From contig NZ_JAPVLQ010000002.1 in assembly GCF_027158005.1 (NCBI RefSeq), forward strand, positions 62,001 to 126,000: DNA of 64,000 nt, in the 5' to 3' direction. Position 1 is the first letter of the stretch. Every line of letters starts with the position of its first letter. The translations under genes and the position numbers were made by a program. The notes under the pieces are model-generated. The model searched no databases. It had not been told where the DNA came from and was given only the letters and a program-made list of their open reading frames with translations. Positions 44,829 to 53,150 of the stretch are shown piece by piece. The stretch is from Rhodococcus sp. H36-A4. Its GTDB lineage: Bacteria; Actinomycetota; Actinomycetes; Mycobacteriales; Mycobacteriaceae.

Positions 44829-46094
44829 GTGACACTGGGAGTAACGGGGGTCGTGTGGCTACCACGCACCGCGACAGTCAATTCAGCGGCGTTGCTGCTG
44901 GGAACCGGTCCGGCCCCACTGATCGGTGCCGCGGGCGCGTGGGGGTCGGTTGCGGCTGCCTATACCGACGCATCGATCACAGTGGGTCGGGTCATGGCTG
45001 TTCTCGCGGCCGGCTGGGAAGGCGAGGCGGCCAATGCCGCCCAGGCTCGCTTCGGCGGATTTTCGGCGTGGACGCAAGGTACTGCCACGCGTGCCACCGA
45101 GATCAGCGGACACGCTCTCGCCGAGGCTGCGGCCTATACGACTGCGGTCGCTGCGATGCCGAATCCGGTCGAGATAGCTGCTGTGAAATCCGCCAAGGTT
45201 GCCGCGTACAGCTCTGGTGGCGCATTGAACGGCAGCGCCGAAGCGCTCGAGATGACGGACCGCACGCTCGACGTTCGGGCTGCGCTCGTCATGGACGCCT
45301 ACGAAGCTGCGACGACGCCACTGGCCATCACGGTCTCGTTCGATCGGCCGCCCGAGATCGTCAACGACACTTCTGGTGGTTCCTCCGGGCCCGACGGCAG
45401 TATCGCCAGGGGCACCTCGTACGAGGAAACGACAGCCTTCGGGTTCAGCGCCCACACCTCACCCGCGCAGGCGGTCATCGCCGCAGCCACAGCAGCAGTT
45501 CAGAATCCTGCGTTGGCGGCTGCCGCGGGTCAGGTGGCCAGCTCTGCAGGCTCGATCGCCGGCTCGAGTGTCACCACCGTTGCTTCCGCGGCCACAAACG
45601 TCGGCGGATCCGCGGTGTCGACGTTCATGAACTCACAGAACCCTTCGCAGGGCTCGGCGGGATCATCGCTCGCGGCTGCAGGCAGAGCCGATGCTGGAGC
45701 ACTGGGTTCGGCGGCAACGCGAGCAATGTCCTTCGGGTCCATCGGTTCCGCCGGATCAGCGGGCACCGGCGGGGTCGGTTTCGGCCGGGTGTCGGGCGGT
45801 CTCGGTAGCACCGCGTTCGGGGCTCCCAACGGACCGGGGGGCGCGTCCTCGGTGGCAGGCAGTGAGCGCGTTCTGGCAGGCGCCAATGGCTCGGGCGTGT
45901 TCGGGGCGGGCGCGAACGATGCTGCAGCCACGGCCCGTGGTGCCGGTGGGCCGGCATCGACGGCCGGGGCCCAGGGTGACGAAGACGAAGAGCACCGGAC
46001 GCCTGGTTATCTGAAGCAATTCGAGCACTTCGGTGACGGCCGCACGGTTGCACCGTCGGTCATCGGCGCAGAACCGACATGGAACGATCGTTGA
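44829..46094 (+). CDS. PPE-domain protein
   Basis: 421 residues from GTG 44829 (GGGGGAG 7 nt upstream). N-terminal ~170 residues form the PPE helical domain: WLPRTATVNSAALLLGTGPAPLIGAAGAWGSVAAAYTDA, and the WxG turn in AAGWEGEAANAAQARFGGFSAW. The C-terminal 250 residues are low-complexity Gly/Ala/Ser-rich, like surface-exposed or linker regions of mycobacterial PPE proteins, ending with a charged tail (GDEDEEHRTPGYLKQFEHF). Forms a complex with the PE protein for type VII export, probably bound by the EspG encoded next. Confidence 0.88.
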   Translation: MTLGVTGVVWLPRTATVNSAALLLGTGPAPLIGAAGAWGSVAAAYTDASITVGRVMAVLAAGWEGEAANAAQARFGGFSAWTQGTATRATEISGHALAEAAAYTTAVAAMPNPVEIAAVKSAKVAAYSSGGALNGSAEALEMTDRTLDVRAALVMDAYEAATTPLAITVSFDRPPEIVNDTSGGSSGPDGSIARGTSYEETTAFGFSAHTSPAQAVIAAATAAVQNPALAAAAGQVASSAGSIAGSSVTTVASAATNVGGSAVSTFMNSQNPSQGSAGSSLAAAGRADAGALGSAATRAMSFGSIGSAGSAGTGGVGFGRVSGGLGSTAFGAPNGPGGASSVAGSERVLAGANGSGVFGAGANDAAATARGAGGPASTAGAQGDEDEEHRTPGYLKQFEHFGDGRTVAPSVIGAEPTWNDR

Positions 46095-46906
46095 TCGACT
46101 TGGGGACTCGACCTCTCGGCCACACCGTTCCCTCCGCCGAGCTCGATGCCGATCGGATGGACTACCTCGTCGAGGCCCTCGGAATCGTCGAGCTACCGGT
46201 AGTGCTGGACGTATTCCCGCGGTTCGATGGGGCTGCTGAGCGAGCGGCCGCACTTCGGCGTGGGTTCGACGGCCTCGATCACGACGGATTGTTGCCCGAC
46301 GGGCGGGTTCATCCCGACCTCGAGATGTGGTTGCGTGTTCTGGATCGGCCGCGCTGGTTCATCGCTGCACGACTGATCAGCAGGCCGTTCACCAGTGATT
46401 CTTCGATGACCGGAATCGCTCTGGCGTCCAACGAGAGCGGTTCGGTCCTCGCTGTGGCTTCGGGTGGGTGGCTCCGCCTAAGCGCATCGGTCGGGAATCC
46501 GGCGGAGGAACTGCTCGATGCACTCGGCGTGAGAAGGCCGTTCGAGTTTCACGGAATCGCGGCGCCGACAGATCTCCTGGCGGAGGCGCTCGACGGCGCA
46601 CCGACCGATCGCGTCGCCACCTCGGCGAGACTCTCCCACATCGGAATCGAGGAGTCGGCAGCTGCCGACGTCGCCGCAGCCATGAGCACGTGCTCGGCCC
46701 ACGCCGAGATCACCTCGGTCACAGTCGGTTCCGGAATCCGGACTGTCGGGCAAAATCCGGTCGCATTCTTCGACACTCGGCGTGGCCGGATCGTGGCAAC
46801 ATCGTCCATGGCGGCAGACGGTCGACAGTGGACGTCGTTGTCGCCTGGTTCTGATGGACGCGTGCGATCTGCGATCGAGGAGCTCATCACAGGCGCGGCC
46901 GACTGA
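46079..46906 (+). CDS. EspG-family ESX chaperone
   Basis: 275 residues, overlapping the PPE end by 16 nt (ATG 46079). The fold-typical segments LDADRMDYLVEALGIVELPVVLDVFPRFDGAAERAAALRRGFDGL and LEMWLRVLDRPRWFIAARL, then GSVLAVASGGWLRLSA and a C-terminal beta sheet, match EspG proteins, which bind PPE tips in the cytosol and keep PE-PPE pairs soluble until export. Its presence makes this a complete substrate-plus-chaperone cassette. Confidence 0.82.
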   Translation: MERSLIDLGTRPLGHTVPSAELDADRMDYLVEALGIVELPVVLDVFPRFDGAAERAAALRRGFDGLDHDGLLPDGRVHPDLEMWLRVLDRPRWFIAARLISRPFTSDSSMTGIALASNESGSVLAVASGGWLRLSASVGNPAEELLDALGVRRPFEFHGIAAPTDLLAEALDGAPTDRVATSARLSHIGIEESAAADVAAAMSTCSAHAEITSVTVGSGIRTVGQNPVAFFDTRRGRIVATSSMAADGRQWTSLSPGSDGRVRSAIEELITGAAD

Positions 46907-46943
46907 TCGGCGCGGTCAGCTGATCGGCGCGGTCAGCTGATCG
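46903..46943. repeat. Short tandem duplication at convergent gene ends
   Basis: CTGATCGGCGCGGTCAG is repeated twice, followed by CTGATCGG. It spans the gap between the EspG stop and the phosphatase stop; being rich in self-complementary sequence it may also serve as a terminator. Confidence 0.6.
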
Positions 46944-47598
46944 GATCGTCGAGCGTGTGGCTGCCTTTGCCTTGAAATGGCAGAACGAAGGTCCCCCAGC
47001 GGACACATGCCCAGCCGCCGCTGGCAAGTGGTACGAGCTCGACGGTCCCGGTATTGTCGAGGTGGTTGTCCGCGGCGAATGCGCCATCCACGCCGCCCAA
47101 TACGCCACCGACCAGCCTGATGGCGGCACCGTGACCGACCACCACCACATCGCGTGGATCATCCTCGAACAGGTACTGCTCGCGTAGTTGCTCGAGAACC
47201 GGCACGTAGCGGTCGAGAACGCTGCGGCCGGTCTCGCCGCCCGGCACCTGTGCGTCGAGATCGCCGCGGTGCCATGCGCCGTAGACGGCGGTGAATCCGT
47301 CGTGCGCTTCCTTGTCGGTGCGATCTTCCCAATCGCCTGCGGACGCTTCCTGCAGGCCATCACGCTCGAGCATCATCGAAGACGTGGCAAGCGCTATATG
47401 TTCGGCGGTTTGCCGTGCGCGAAGCGCAACAGAGGACACGAGCACCGCGGGCGGCCTCCCGGCTATGGACTGCCCGTATTTCCTCGCCTGCTCATGACCG
47501 ACATCAGTGAGGGCGGCCCCGGGCGGCCGCGTGTCCAACCTCTTGGCTACGTTGCCGAAGGTCTGGCCATGTCGGACGAGGATCAGCTTGCCCGTCAT
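46933..47598 (-). CDS. Histidine phosphatase (phosphoglycerate mutase-like, Rv3837c-like)
   Basis: 221 residues from ATG 47598 (AAAAGGGG upstream; overlaps the pheA stop as ATGA). Canonical RHG motif LILVRHGQT, second-arm ALRARQTAEH, acidic DWEDRTDKE, and the second His motif VVVGHGAAIRLV. Dephosphorylates an unknown small metabolite; in mycobacteria this gene is paired with pheA, suggesting a link to aromatic amino-acid metabolism or simply coupling. Confidence 0.92.
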   Translation of the reverse strand: MTGKLILVRHGQTFGNVAKRLDTRPPGAALTDVGHEQARKYGQSIAGRPPAVLVSSVALRARQTAEHIALATSSMMLERDGLQEASAGDWEDRTDKEAHDGFTAVYGAWHRGDLDAQVPGGETGRSVLDRYVPVLEQLREQYLFEDDPRDVVVVGHGAAIRLVGGVLGGVDGAFAADNHLDNTGTVELVPLASGGWACVRWGTFVLPFQGKGSHTLDDPIS

Positions 47599-48524
47599 CT
47601 GTCCCCTTTTCCGGCGCGCAATCCCGCCAACCACTCGATCTCTCTATCCAACGACGGGGGCGTCCTTCCTGTTCCCGTCGCGACAGGCCAAGATCCGAGG
47701 TATCGAAGTTCCATCTTGCGATGCAGCGCTCCGAGAGCTTCGGACACGGCAGGATCGTCGATGTGACCGACGCAATCGACGTAGAACCGGTAGGTCCCGA
47801 ATTCGGTTCGGGTGGGCCGTGATTCGATTCTTGTGAGGTCGATGTCGCGGATCCCGAACTCGGACAGTGCACCGAGCAGAGCACCAGGCTGATTGTCCGG
47901 CATCAATACCACCGCGGTGCGGTCCGCTCCGGTGGGGGCGAGCGCAGGACGTGGGGCTCCGACGAGGACGAAGCGAGTGCGCGCATTGCCGACATCGGCG
48001 ACACCGTGGGCCAATGCCGGAAGTCCGAGGCGCTCACCCGCGAGGACCGTCGACACTGCGGCATCCGCGAGTCCTGCAGCGACGTCCTCGGCGGCGCCGG
48101 CGTTGGACGAGGCGAAGTGCACCTCCACGCCGGGGAGGTTCGCGTCGAGCCATTGCCGAATCTGGTTTGCAGCAATGGGATACGCGCGGATTGTTCGAAC
48201 CTCGGCCAGCGTCATACCGGGTGCACCGAGGATCGAGAAGGCTACCTCGATCTCGGTCTCGGCGAGAATCTGCAATCTCGTTCCGACGGCGAGAGCGTCC
48301 AGAGTCGGCGGAACCGACCCCTCGACCGAGCTCTCGATCGGCACGACGGCTGCCACCACACCGCCGTCGCGAACTGCCTGCAACGTCGATGGCGGGCTCG
48401 TCATCGGAACTCGTTCGACCTCTCCGGTGAGTCCGAGTTCGTCGAGAACGCCGAGTGATGTGAATTGACCGAGGGCCATCTCGGTGAATGTTCCCGATGG
48501 ACCGAAGTACGCGATTGCAGGCAC
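47595..48524 (-). CDS. pheA: Prephenate dehydratase
   Basis: 309 residues. The N-terminal periplasmic-binding-like catalytic domain begins MPAIAYFGPSGTFTEMA, with VPIESSVEGSV and the TRF motif (NARTRFVLVG) of prephenate dehydratases. The C-terminal ACT domain (about 200-280) contains the allosteric Phe-binding signature ESRPTRTEFGTYRFYVD. Converts prephenate to phenylpyruvate for Phe synthesis. It is not fused to chorismate mutase. First gene of a two-gene operon with the phosphatase. Confidence 0.95.
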   Translation of the reverse strand: MPAIAYFGPSGTFTEMALGQFTSLGVLDELGLTGEVERVPMTSPPSTLQAVRDGGVVAAVVPIESSVEGSVPPTLDALAVGTRLQILAETEIEVAFSILGAPGMTLAEVRTIRAYPIAANQIRQWLDANLPGVEVHFASSNAGAAEDVAAGLADAAVSTVLAGERLGLPALAHGVADVGNARTRFVLVGAPRPALAPTGADRTAVVLMPDNQPGALLGALSEFGIRDIDLTRIESRPTRTEFGTYRFYVDCVGHIDDPAVSEALGALHRKMELRYLGSWPVATGTGRTPPSLDREIEWLAGLRAGKGDR

Positions 48525-48564
48525 GGTCCGAGGCTACTGGGTCCGCTGAAACGCGTCAGACCAA

Positions 48565-49272
48565 TCAGTCTGCAAGAAGGCCGGCGGCGAGAAGGACTGC
48601 GTGCGCGCCGACCGCGTCGTCCACTTCGATGCCGAGCAACACCGTTCGCACTGCTTCGGCCGCCTCCGGTCGTAGCGCGATCAGAGCACCGACGTCGGGT
48701 TCGGCCAGAGCTCGCAGTATGTCGTCGCCCCGAAGTGCGGCGACGGTGGCCGCGAGGATCGCGAGCACCTCTTCGCCCGATTGTGCGCGAGCGGAGAATC
48801 CGACTTCGGCGTGCGCGACCACCGCCAGGACATCCGCGATCCGACGCGGAGATTCCCACGCTCCGAACCCAGGAGTGCGGTGCGCGTCGACGATTGCTGT
48901 GACCGTCTCCATGACGTCGCCCTCGGTCACATCAGGAAACACCACCAGCGGCGACGGCAGCCGCAGCGACGTGGCTTCCGCGAGCGTGTCCTCGCGCACG
49001 TTCACGTGGTACCTGACCACCTCGTACAACGCATGTCGGTTCTTCCGAAGATCGTCCGGATCGATGTCGAGTTCGACGACGATCCGACCGAAGTTCTGCT
49101 CGGTTCGCACCGAAGCCAGGACCGAGGCGTCGATGACCGGGGGTCCGGTGGTGACGGCGTCGGGACAGCCCGAGGCTTCAGCGGCGGTGCGGCATCGCTG
49201 CTGCAGCAGCCCGGCGACGAGCGCCTGCGGATCGGGCCGGTGGGGCGCACCCAGGGTGAGTGGAATGGACAC
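48565..49272 (-). CDS. Conserved protein of unknown function
   Basis: 235 residues from GTG 49272. No signal or membrane segments; an Ala/Val/Asp-rich, mostly helical protein with QNFGRIVVELDIDPDDLRKNRHALYEVVRYHVNVREDTLAEATSLRLPSPLVVFPDVTEGDVMETVTAIVDAHRTPGFGAWESP. I do not recognise the family. It is divergent from the DUF2470 gene, sharing the 106-nt interval containing an IdeR-like box, so it could share iron control, although the box is nearer the other gene. Confidence 0.75.
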   Translation of the reverse strand: MSIPLTLGAPHRPDPQALVAGLLQQRCRTAAEASGCPDAVTTGPPVIDASVLASVRTEQNFGRIVVELDIDPDDLRKNRHALYEVVRYHVNVREDTLAEATSLRLPSPLVVFPDVTEGDVMETVTAIVDAHRTPGFGAWESPRRIADVLAVVAHAEVGFSARAQSGEEVLAILAATVAALRGDDILRALAEPDVGALIALRPEAAEAVRTVLLGIEVDDAVGAHAVLLAAGLLAD

Positions 49273-49336
49273 CGTTACACGGTAGACCGGGGAAATTCGC
49301 GCCGAACACTTGCGATCAAGGCAAGCGTCAACTAAC

Positions 49337-49355
49337 TTAGGTTTGCCTCACCTAC
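49337..49355. promoter_or_regulatory. IdeR/DtxR-like iron box
   Basis: TTAGGTTTGCCTCACCTAC agrees at 15 of 19 positions with the IdeR/DtxR consensus TTAGGTTAGGCTAACCTAA. It ends 23 nt before the ATG of the DUF2470 gene, where bound Fe-IdeR would block transcription, so the gene is probably derepressed in low iron. Confidence 0.75.
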
Positions 49356-49378
49356 TAGGCATCGCATCGGAGGAAGTC

Positions 49379-50146
49379 ATGATCGGCGCAACCACCACCG
49401 GACCGTCTACCGCTGAACGAGTCCGCAGCGCCTGCGCGCGTGCGGAAGGTGCAAGGCTGGCGATCGAGGGAAGCGAACCTGTAGTCACCCTGCTTCATCA
49501 CTTGCGCTCGAACGGCGAAGTGATAGTTGCGGTACCGGAGGATTCGGAAGTAGCCACACTCGCCTGCCGACCTTCCGGCGCCGGAGTGCCCGCAGTCCTC
49601 GAGCTGACCGATCATGCACCGCTGGAGCTCCGCGAATCGGTCCGGTCACTGGTGTGGCTACGCGGGGAGCTTCGACCCGTGCCCGCCTCGCTCATGCGGC
49701 CGATGGCCGGCGCCGTAGCCGCCGAACACCCGCACCCGGCCTTGCTCGACATCGGCCACGGAACGATCCTTCTCCGCCTGATCCTGTCGTCTTCGGTGGT
49801 CGCCGACAGCACCGGTGCCGAACCCGTCGACGTCGAACACCTCCTCGCCGCCGAGCCCGACCCCTTCTGGGAGATGGAGACGAGCTGGCTGCAGCACCTC
49901 GACAGCGACCATCCCGAGCTCATCGATCAGCTGGCCAGAAGACTGCCGCCATCGCTCCGTCGGGGCCGAATCCGGCCGCTCGGGATCGATCGGTACGGGA
50001 TCAGCCTGCGCATCGAGAGCGACCACGGCGACAACGACGTTCGGTTGCCTTTCGGCCAGCCCGTCGACGACAGCATGGCGTTGAGCCGTGCTCTCCGAGT
50101 ACTCGCCGGATGCCCATTTCTGAACGGGCTGCGAGCTCGTAGCTGA
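49379..50146 (+). CDS. DUF2470/HugZ-like protein, iron-controlled
   Basis: 255 residues, ATG 49379 with GGAGG 5 nt upstream. The N-terminal part (ARLAIEGSEPVVTLLHHLRSNGEVIVAVPEDS...LELTDHAPLELRESVRSLVWLRGEL) resembles the split-barrel flavin/heme fold, and the C-terminal DUF2470 domain is DSDHPELIDQLARRLPP...RPLGIDRYGISLRIES. HugZ-type proteins of this class use such domains in heme degradation/iron release. An IdeR-like box lies just upstream, so a role in heme-iron use is favoured. Backbone homologue of Rv3839. Confidence 0.82.
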   Translation: MIGATTTGPSTAERVRSACARAEGARLAIEGSEPVVTLLHHLRSNGEVIVAVPEDSEVATLACRPSGAGVPAVLELTDHAPLELRESVRSLVWLRGELRPVPASLMRPMAGAVAAEHPHPALLDIGHGTILLRLILSSSVVADSTGAEPVDVEHLLAAEPDPFWEMETSWLQHLDSDHPELIDQLARRLPPSLRRGRIRPLGIDRYGISLRIESDHGDNDVRLPFGQPVDDSMALSRALRVLAGCPFLNGLRARS

Positions 50147-50176
50147 GAACACCGGTCGGCAGGGCACACTCGTTAC

Positions 50177-50983
50177 GTGATCGCCCTCAAAGGCTGGCTG
50201 TCTCCGCCCACGCCTGACACCGGCCCACCACCGGACCCGACCGAGCGACGAGCAATCAAGATCGAGATTGCGATCGTTCTACTGGTCACGTTCGGGCTCA
50301 GCGGACTGAGCAGCATCCTCTCGCTCGTCGAGGACGCAATGGTCGCGGGCAGCCTGTCGGAACAGACCGTCGCGCTGAACACCTCGAGTTCGAGCCTCGG
50401 GATCATCGATCTGCTCTACCAGCTTCTACGTATCCTCCGGCTCTGTGCCTCGGGCGCTCTCGGGATGTATCTGCTGTGGCGTGCGGGCCTGGGGCCTCGG
50501 CTCATCGGACTTGCGAAGCCGCGGTGGAAAAGCGATGCCTTACCCGGCCTCGGTCTGGCCGCGCTGATCGGCATCCCCGGACTGCTGCTCTACCTCGTCG
50601 CCAACGCCCTCGGGCTCAATCTCACTGTCGTGCCGAGCACCATAGACGATCATTGGTGGCGAATCCCCGCTCTCGTCGCTTACGCATTCGCCAACTCGGC
50701 CGCCGAAGAAATCATCGTGGTCGTGTATCTGATCTCCCGGCTGCGACGCCTCGGATTCAGCGAGAATTCGTCATTGCTCGCATCGGCGCTACTACGCGGG
50801 TCCTATCACCTCTACCAGGGCCTCGGGGGCGGCATCGGCAACCTGGCCATGGGCCTCGTCTTCGGAAGGTACTGGCAGAAGACCAGCCGACTATGGCCGC
50901 TGCTCATCGCGCATGCACTCATCGACATCGTCGCGTTCGTCGGTTACACCGCCTTGCGTGGCCACCTCACGTGGCTGCCGTAG
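50177..50983 (+). CDS. CPBP-family intramembrane metalloprotease
   Basis: 268 residues from GTG 50177. Eight hydrophobic segments. The CPBP motifs are SAAEEIIVVVYLISRL (EExxxxxxx, Arg offset), LRGSYHLYQGLGGG (first His) and LLIAHALID (second His). It sits between the DUF2470 gene and the LCP gene, 13 nt before the latter. Substrate unknown; the family includes CAAX-type prenyl endoproteases and bacterial membrane proteases. Confidence 0.87.
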   Translation: MIALKGWLSPPTPDTGPPPDPTERRAIKIEIAIVLLVTFGLSGLSSILSLVEDAMVAGSLSEQTVALNTSSSSLGIIDLLYQLLRILRLCASGALGMYLLWRAGLGPRLIGLAKPRWKSDALPGLGLAALIGIPGLLLYLVANALGLNLTVVPSTIDDHWWRIPALVAYAFANSAAEEIIVVVYLISRLRRLGFSENSSLLASALLRGSYHLYQGLGGGIGNLAMGLVFGRYWQKTSRLWPLLIAHALIDIVAFVGYTALRGHLTWLP

Positions 50984-50996
50984 GTAGAGTCGATCC

Positions 50997-52343
50997 GTGA
51001 ACGACGACCAGCGAAACAGAGGGGCCCCTCGACAAGGTCCCCCTCCCGGCCACCGGCCGCCTCCCCCTGGTTATCGGCCACCACCCCAGAACCGGCAGCC
51101 GCCACCGCAGAAGCGGCAGCCGCCACCGCCTCCACCCGAGGGCACGCAAGTCATCCGCCGGGACGGTCGGAAACAGCAGCAGGCCTGGTCCCAGGCGCCC
51201 GAGCCCGGCACGGCGTCACGCCCACCGAATCCGACGCAGCATTATCCGCGCGATCCGGGCTGGGCACCTCGCCAGACTCCACAGCCCTATACCGAACAGG
51301 GCTACGGCGCGGAACCACCACGACGAAGGACCCCGCCTCCCCCACAACGCTCACCCCGGCGTCCGGAGCCGGCAAAACCTCCACGTGTGCGCAAGAAGCG
51401 ACACCGGGGTCGACGGTTCGGCCTTGTCTTTCTCGTGTTGGCACTGCTGCTCGGCGGACTCGTCTACTTCGTCGACAGCTCACTGACCCGTATGGACGCT
51501 CTGAGCAACTACGACGGCCGCGTCGCCGATACCCCAGGAACCAATTGGCTGCTCGTCGGGTCCGACAGCCGCGCAGGCATGACGCCCGAGCAAGAAGCTG
51601 CATTGGCGACGGGCGGTGAAGTAGGGCCGAGTCGTACCGACACGATCATTCTGATTCACATTCCCGAAGGCGGCGGCGCCACCACGATGGTCAGCTTGCC
51701 CCGTGACTCCTACGTCTCGGTACCGGGCAATGGGCAGGACAAGCTCAACGCATCGTTCGCCTTGGGGGGTCCTCCGCTGCTGGTTCAGACCGTCGAGGGC
51801 GCCACCGGGGTACGCGTCGACCACTACGCGGAGATCGGGTTCAGTGGTTTTGCCGGGATCGTCGACGCACTCGGCGGTGTCGACATCTGTCTCCAGTCCG
51901 CCATCGACGATCCGCTGGCCGGCATCAGCCTGCCTGCAGGCTGCCAGGAGTTGGCCGGATCCGACGCTCTCGGCTTCGTGCGTTCACGCGCAACCGCACT
52001 CGCCGACATCGATCGAATGAACAATCAGCGTCAGTTCATGTCGGCGCTGCTCGCGAAGGCCACCAGTCCAGCTACCTATCTCAATCCACTGCGCATCTGG
52101 CCGTTGATGAAGGACACCGCCTCCTCGCTCAGCGTGGACGAGGGCGACCATTTCTGGAATCTGCCGTCGTTGGCATGGGCCATGCGCGGCGATCTCGTCA
52201 CTACGACAGTTCCCGTCGCCGGGTTCGAAGACTCCGACGTCGGCAACGTTCTACTGTGGGACAACGATCGCGCATCTCAATTCTTCGACGCACTGGCACA
52301 GGACCGTCAGATCCCGCAGGACTTGCTGACAAGCGGTCCCTGA
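50997..52343 (+). CDS. LytR-CpsA-Psr (LCP) family ligase
   Basis: 448 residues from GTG 50997. A 140-residue cytoplasmic Pro/Gln/Arg-rich N-terminus, one membrane helix at about 141-159, then the extracytoplasmic LCP domain: LVGSDSRAG, RTDTIILIHIP, VSLPRDSYVSVP, LNASFALGGP, and GVDICLQ...AGCQELAGSDALGFVRSRA. LCP enzymes attach lipid-linked arabinogalactan (or other glycopolymers) to peptidoglycan; the conserved Arg residues bind the pyrophosphate. It links the galactan and arabinan genes of this window to wall assembly. A Pro-rich cytoplasmic tail of this length suggests partner binding. Confidence 0.93.
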   Translation: MNDDQRNRGAPRQGPPPGHRPPPPGYRPPPQNRQPPPQKRQPPPPPPEGTQVIRRDGRKQQQAWSQAPEPGTASRPPNPTQHYPRDPGWAPRQTPQPYTEQGYGAEPPRRRTPPPPQRSPRRPEPAKPPRVRKKRHRGRRFGLVFLVLALLLGGLVYFVDSSLTRMDALSNYDGRVADTPGTNWLLVGSDSRAGMTPEQEAALATGGEVGPSRTDTIILIHIPEGGGATTMVSLPRDSYVSVPGNGQDKLNASFALGGPPLLVQTVEGATGVRVDHYAEIGFSGFAGIVDALGGVDICLQSAIDDPLAGISLPAGCQELAGSDALGFVRSRATALADIDRMNNQRQFMSALLAKATSPATYLNPLRIWPLMKDTASSLSVDEGDHFWNLPSLAWAMRGDLVTTTVPVAGFEDSDVGNVLLWDNDRASQFFDALAQDRQIPQDLLTSGP

Positions 52344-52419
52344 CCACCTGGATCGACGGCGTATGCACGCCGACAAATCCCCGAAATACCTCGAAAATCA
52401 GGCAGTCGAAAGTAAAGAG

Positions 52420-52438
52420 TTAGGTAAATCTAATGTAG
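52420..52438 (+). promoter_or_regulatory. IdeR-like box upstream of ferritin gene
   Basis: TTAGGTAAATCTAATGTAG matches the IdeR/DtxR consensus at 13 of 19 positions. It lies about 68 nt before the ferritin ATG, upstream of the predicted -35 box, where IdeR acts as activator of bfrB in mycobacteria. Thus ferritin would be made in iron excess. Confidence 0.6.
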
Positions 52439-52469
52439 GCAACCGTGGCCTCAATAAGGCTGAGCTTGC

Positions 52470-52498
52470 ATGACAATGCCCTCTGACCAGCCTATTCT
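52470..52498 (+). promoter_or_regulatory. Predicted promoter of leaderless ferritin message
   Basis: ATGACA (52470-52475, 5/6 to TTGACA), 17-bp spacer, TATTCT (52493-52498), then 7 nt to the A of ATG 52506. An apparent start codon at 52470 falls inside the -35 element, supporting 52506 as the real start. Confidence 0.55.
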
Positions 52499-52505
52499 CT
52501 ACGAC

Positions 52506-53060
52506 ATGAGCGCTGACATCAAAGACACCACACATTCGAAATTCCACGCACTTCTGCGTGACCAGATCCGCAACGAATTCAACGCCTCGCACCAATACAT
52601 TGCCACGGCAGTGTATTTCGACAATGCTGATCTCCCGCAGTTGGCCAAGCACTTTTACGCACAGGCCGTAGAAGAGCGTAACCACGCGATGATGATCGTC
52701 CAGTACTTCCTCGATCGCGACATCACCGTCGAGCTCACCGGCGTGGATCCGTCGAAATCAGTCTTCACCGATGCACGCGAGCCCATCGCGCTGGCCCTCG
52801 CACAGGAGGAGACCGTCACCGAGCAGATCATCCAGCTCGCGAGCACGGCCCGCGAAGAGGGCGACTACGTGGGCGAGCAGTTCATGCAGTGGTTCCTCAA
52901 GGAGCAGGTCGAAGAGGTTGCGAGCATGAAGACGCTGCTCAACATCGCTGACCGCGCAGGCCATAACCTGTTCGATCTGGAAGAATTCGTCGCTCGCGAG
53001 ATGAGCAGTCCAGCAGGACCGGACACCAGCGCGCCGCGATCTGCAGGCGGCTCGCTGTAG
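52506..53060 (+). CDS. bfrB: Ferritin (BfrB-like)
   Basis: 184 residues. A four-helix ferritin with the diiron residues in EFNASHQY (Glu), VEERNHAM (Glu-Glu-x-x-His), QEETVTEQ and EQFMQWFLKEQVEE. It matches mycobacterial BfrB almost throughout (SQAVEERNHAMM, LLDRDL). Stores iron as a 24-mer with ferroxidase centres. I place the start at ATG 52506, because a good -35/-10 pair lies directly upstream; the ATG at 52470 would add 12 residues not seen in homologues. A perfect 20-bp terminator follows. Confidence 0.93.
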   Translation: MSADIKDTTHSKFHALLRDQIRNEFNASHQYIATAVYFDNADLPQLAKHFYAQAVEERNHAMMIVQYFLDRDITVELTGVDPSKSVFTDAREPIALALAQEETVTEQIIQLASTAREEGDYVGEQFMQWFLKEQVEEVASMKTLLNIADRAGHNLFDLEEFVAREMSSPAGPDTSAPRSAGGSL

Positions 53061-53079
53061 AAACCTTCGACGCGCTCGA

Positions 53080-53123
53080 CTGAATGTGGAAGCTATGCCC
53101 AACGGCATAGCTTCCACATTCAG
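53080..53123. terminator. Strong bidirectional terminator
   Basis: A perfect 20-bp stem (53080-53099 with 53104-53123), CAAC loop, followed by TTT on the plus strand. It lies between the convergent ferritin and DUF5926 genes. Confidence 0.85.
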
Positions 53124-53150
53124 TTTCAGCGCAATGGTTCGAGCGGGAAG

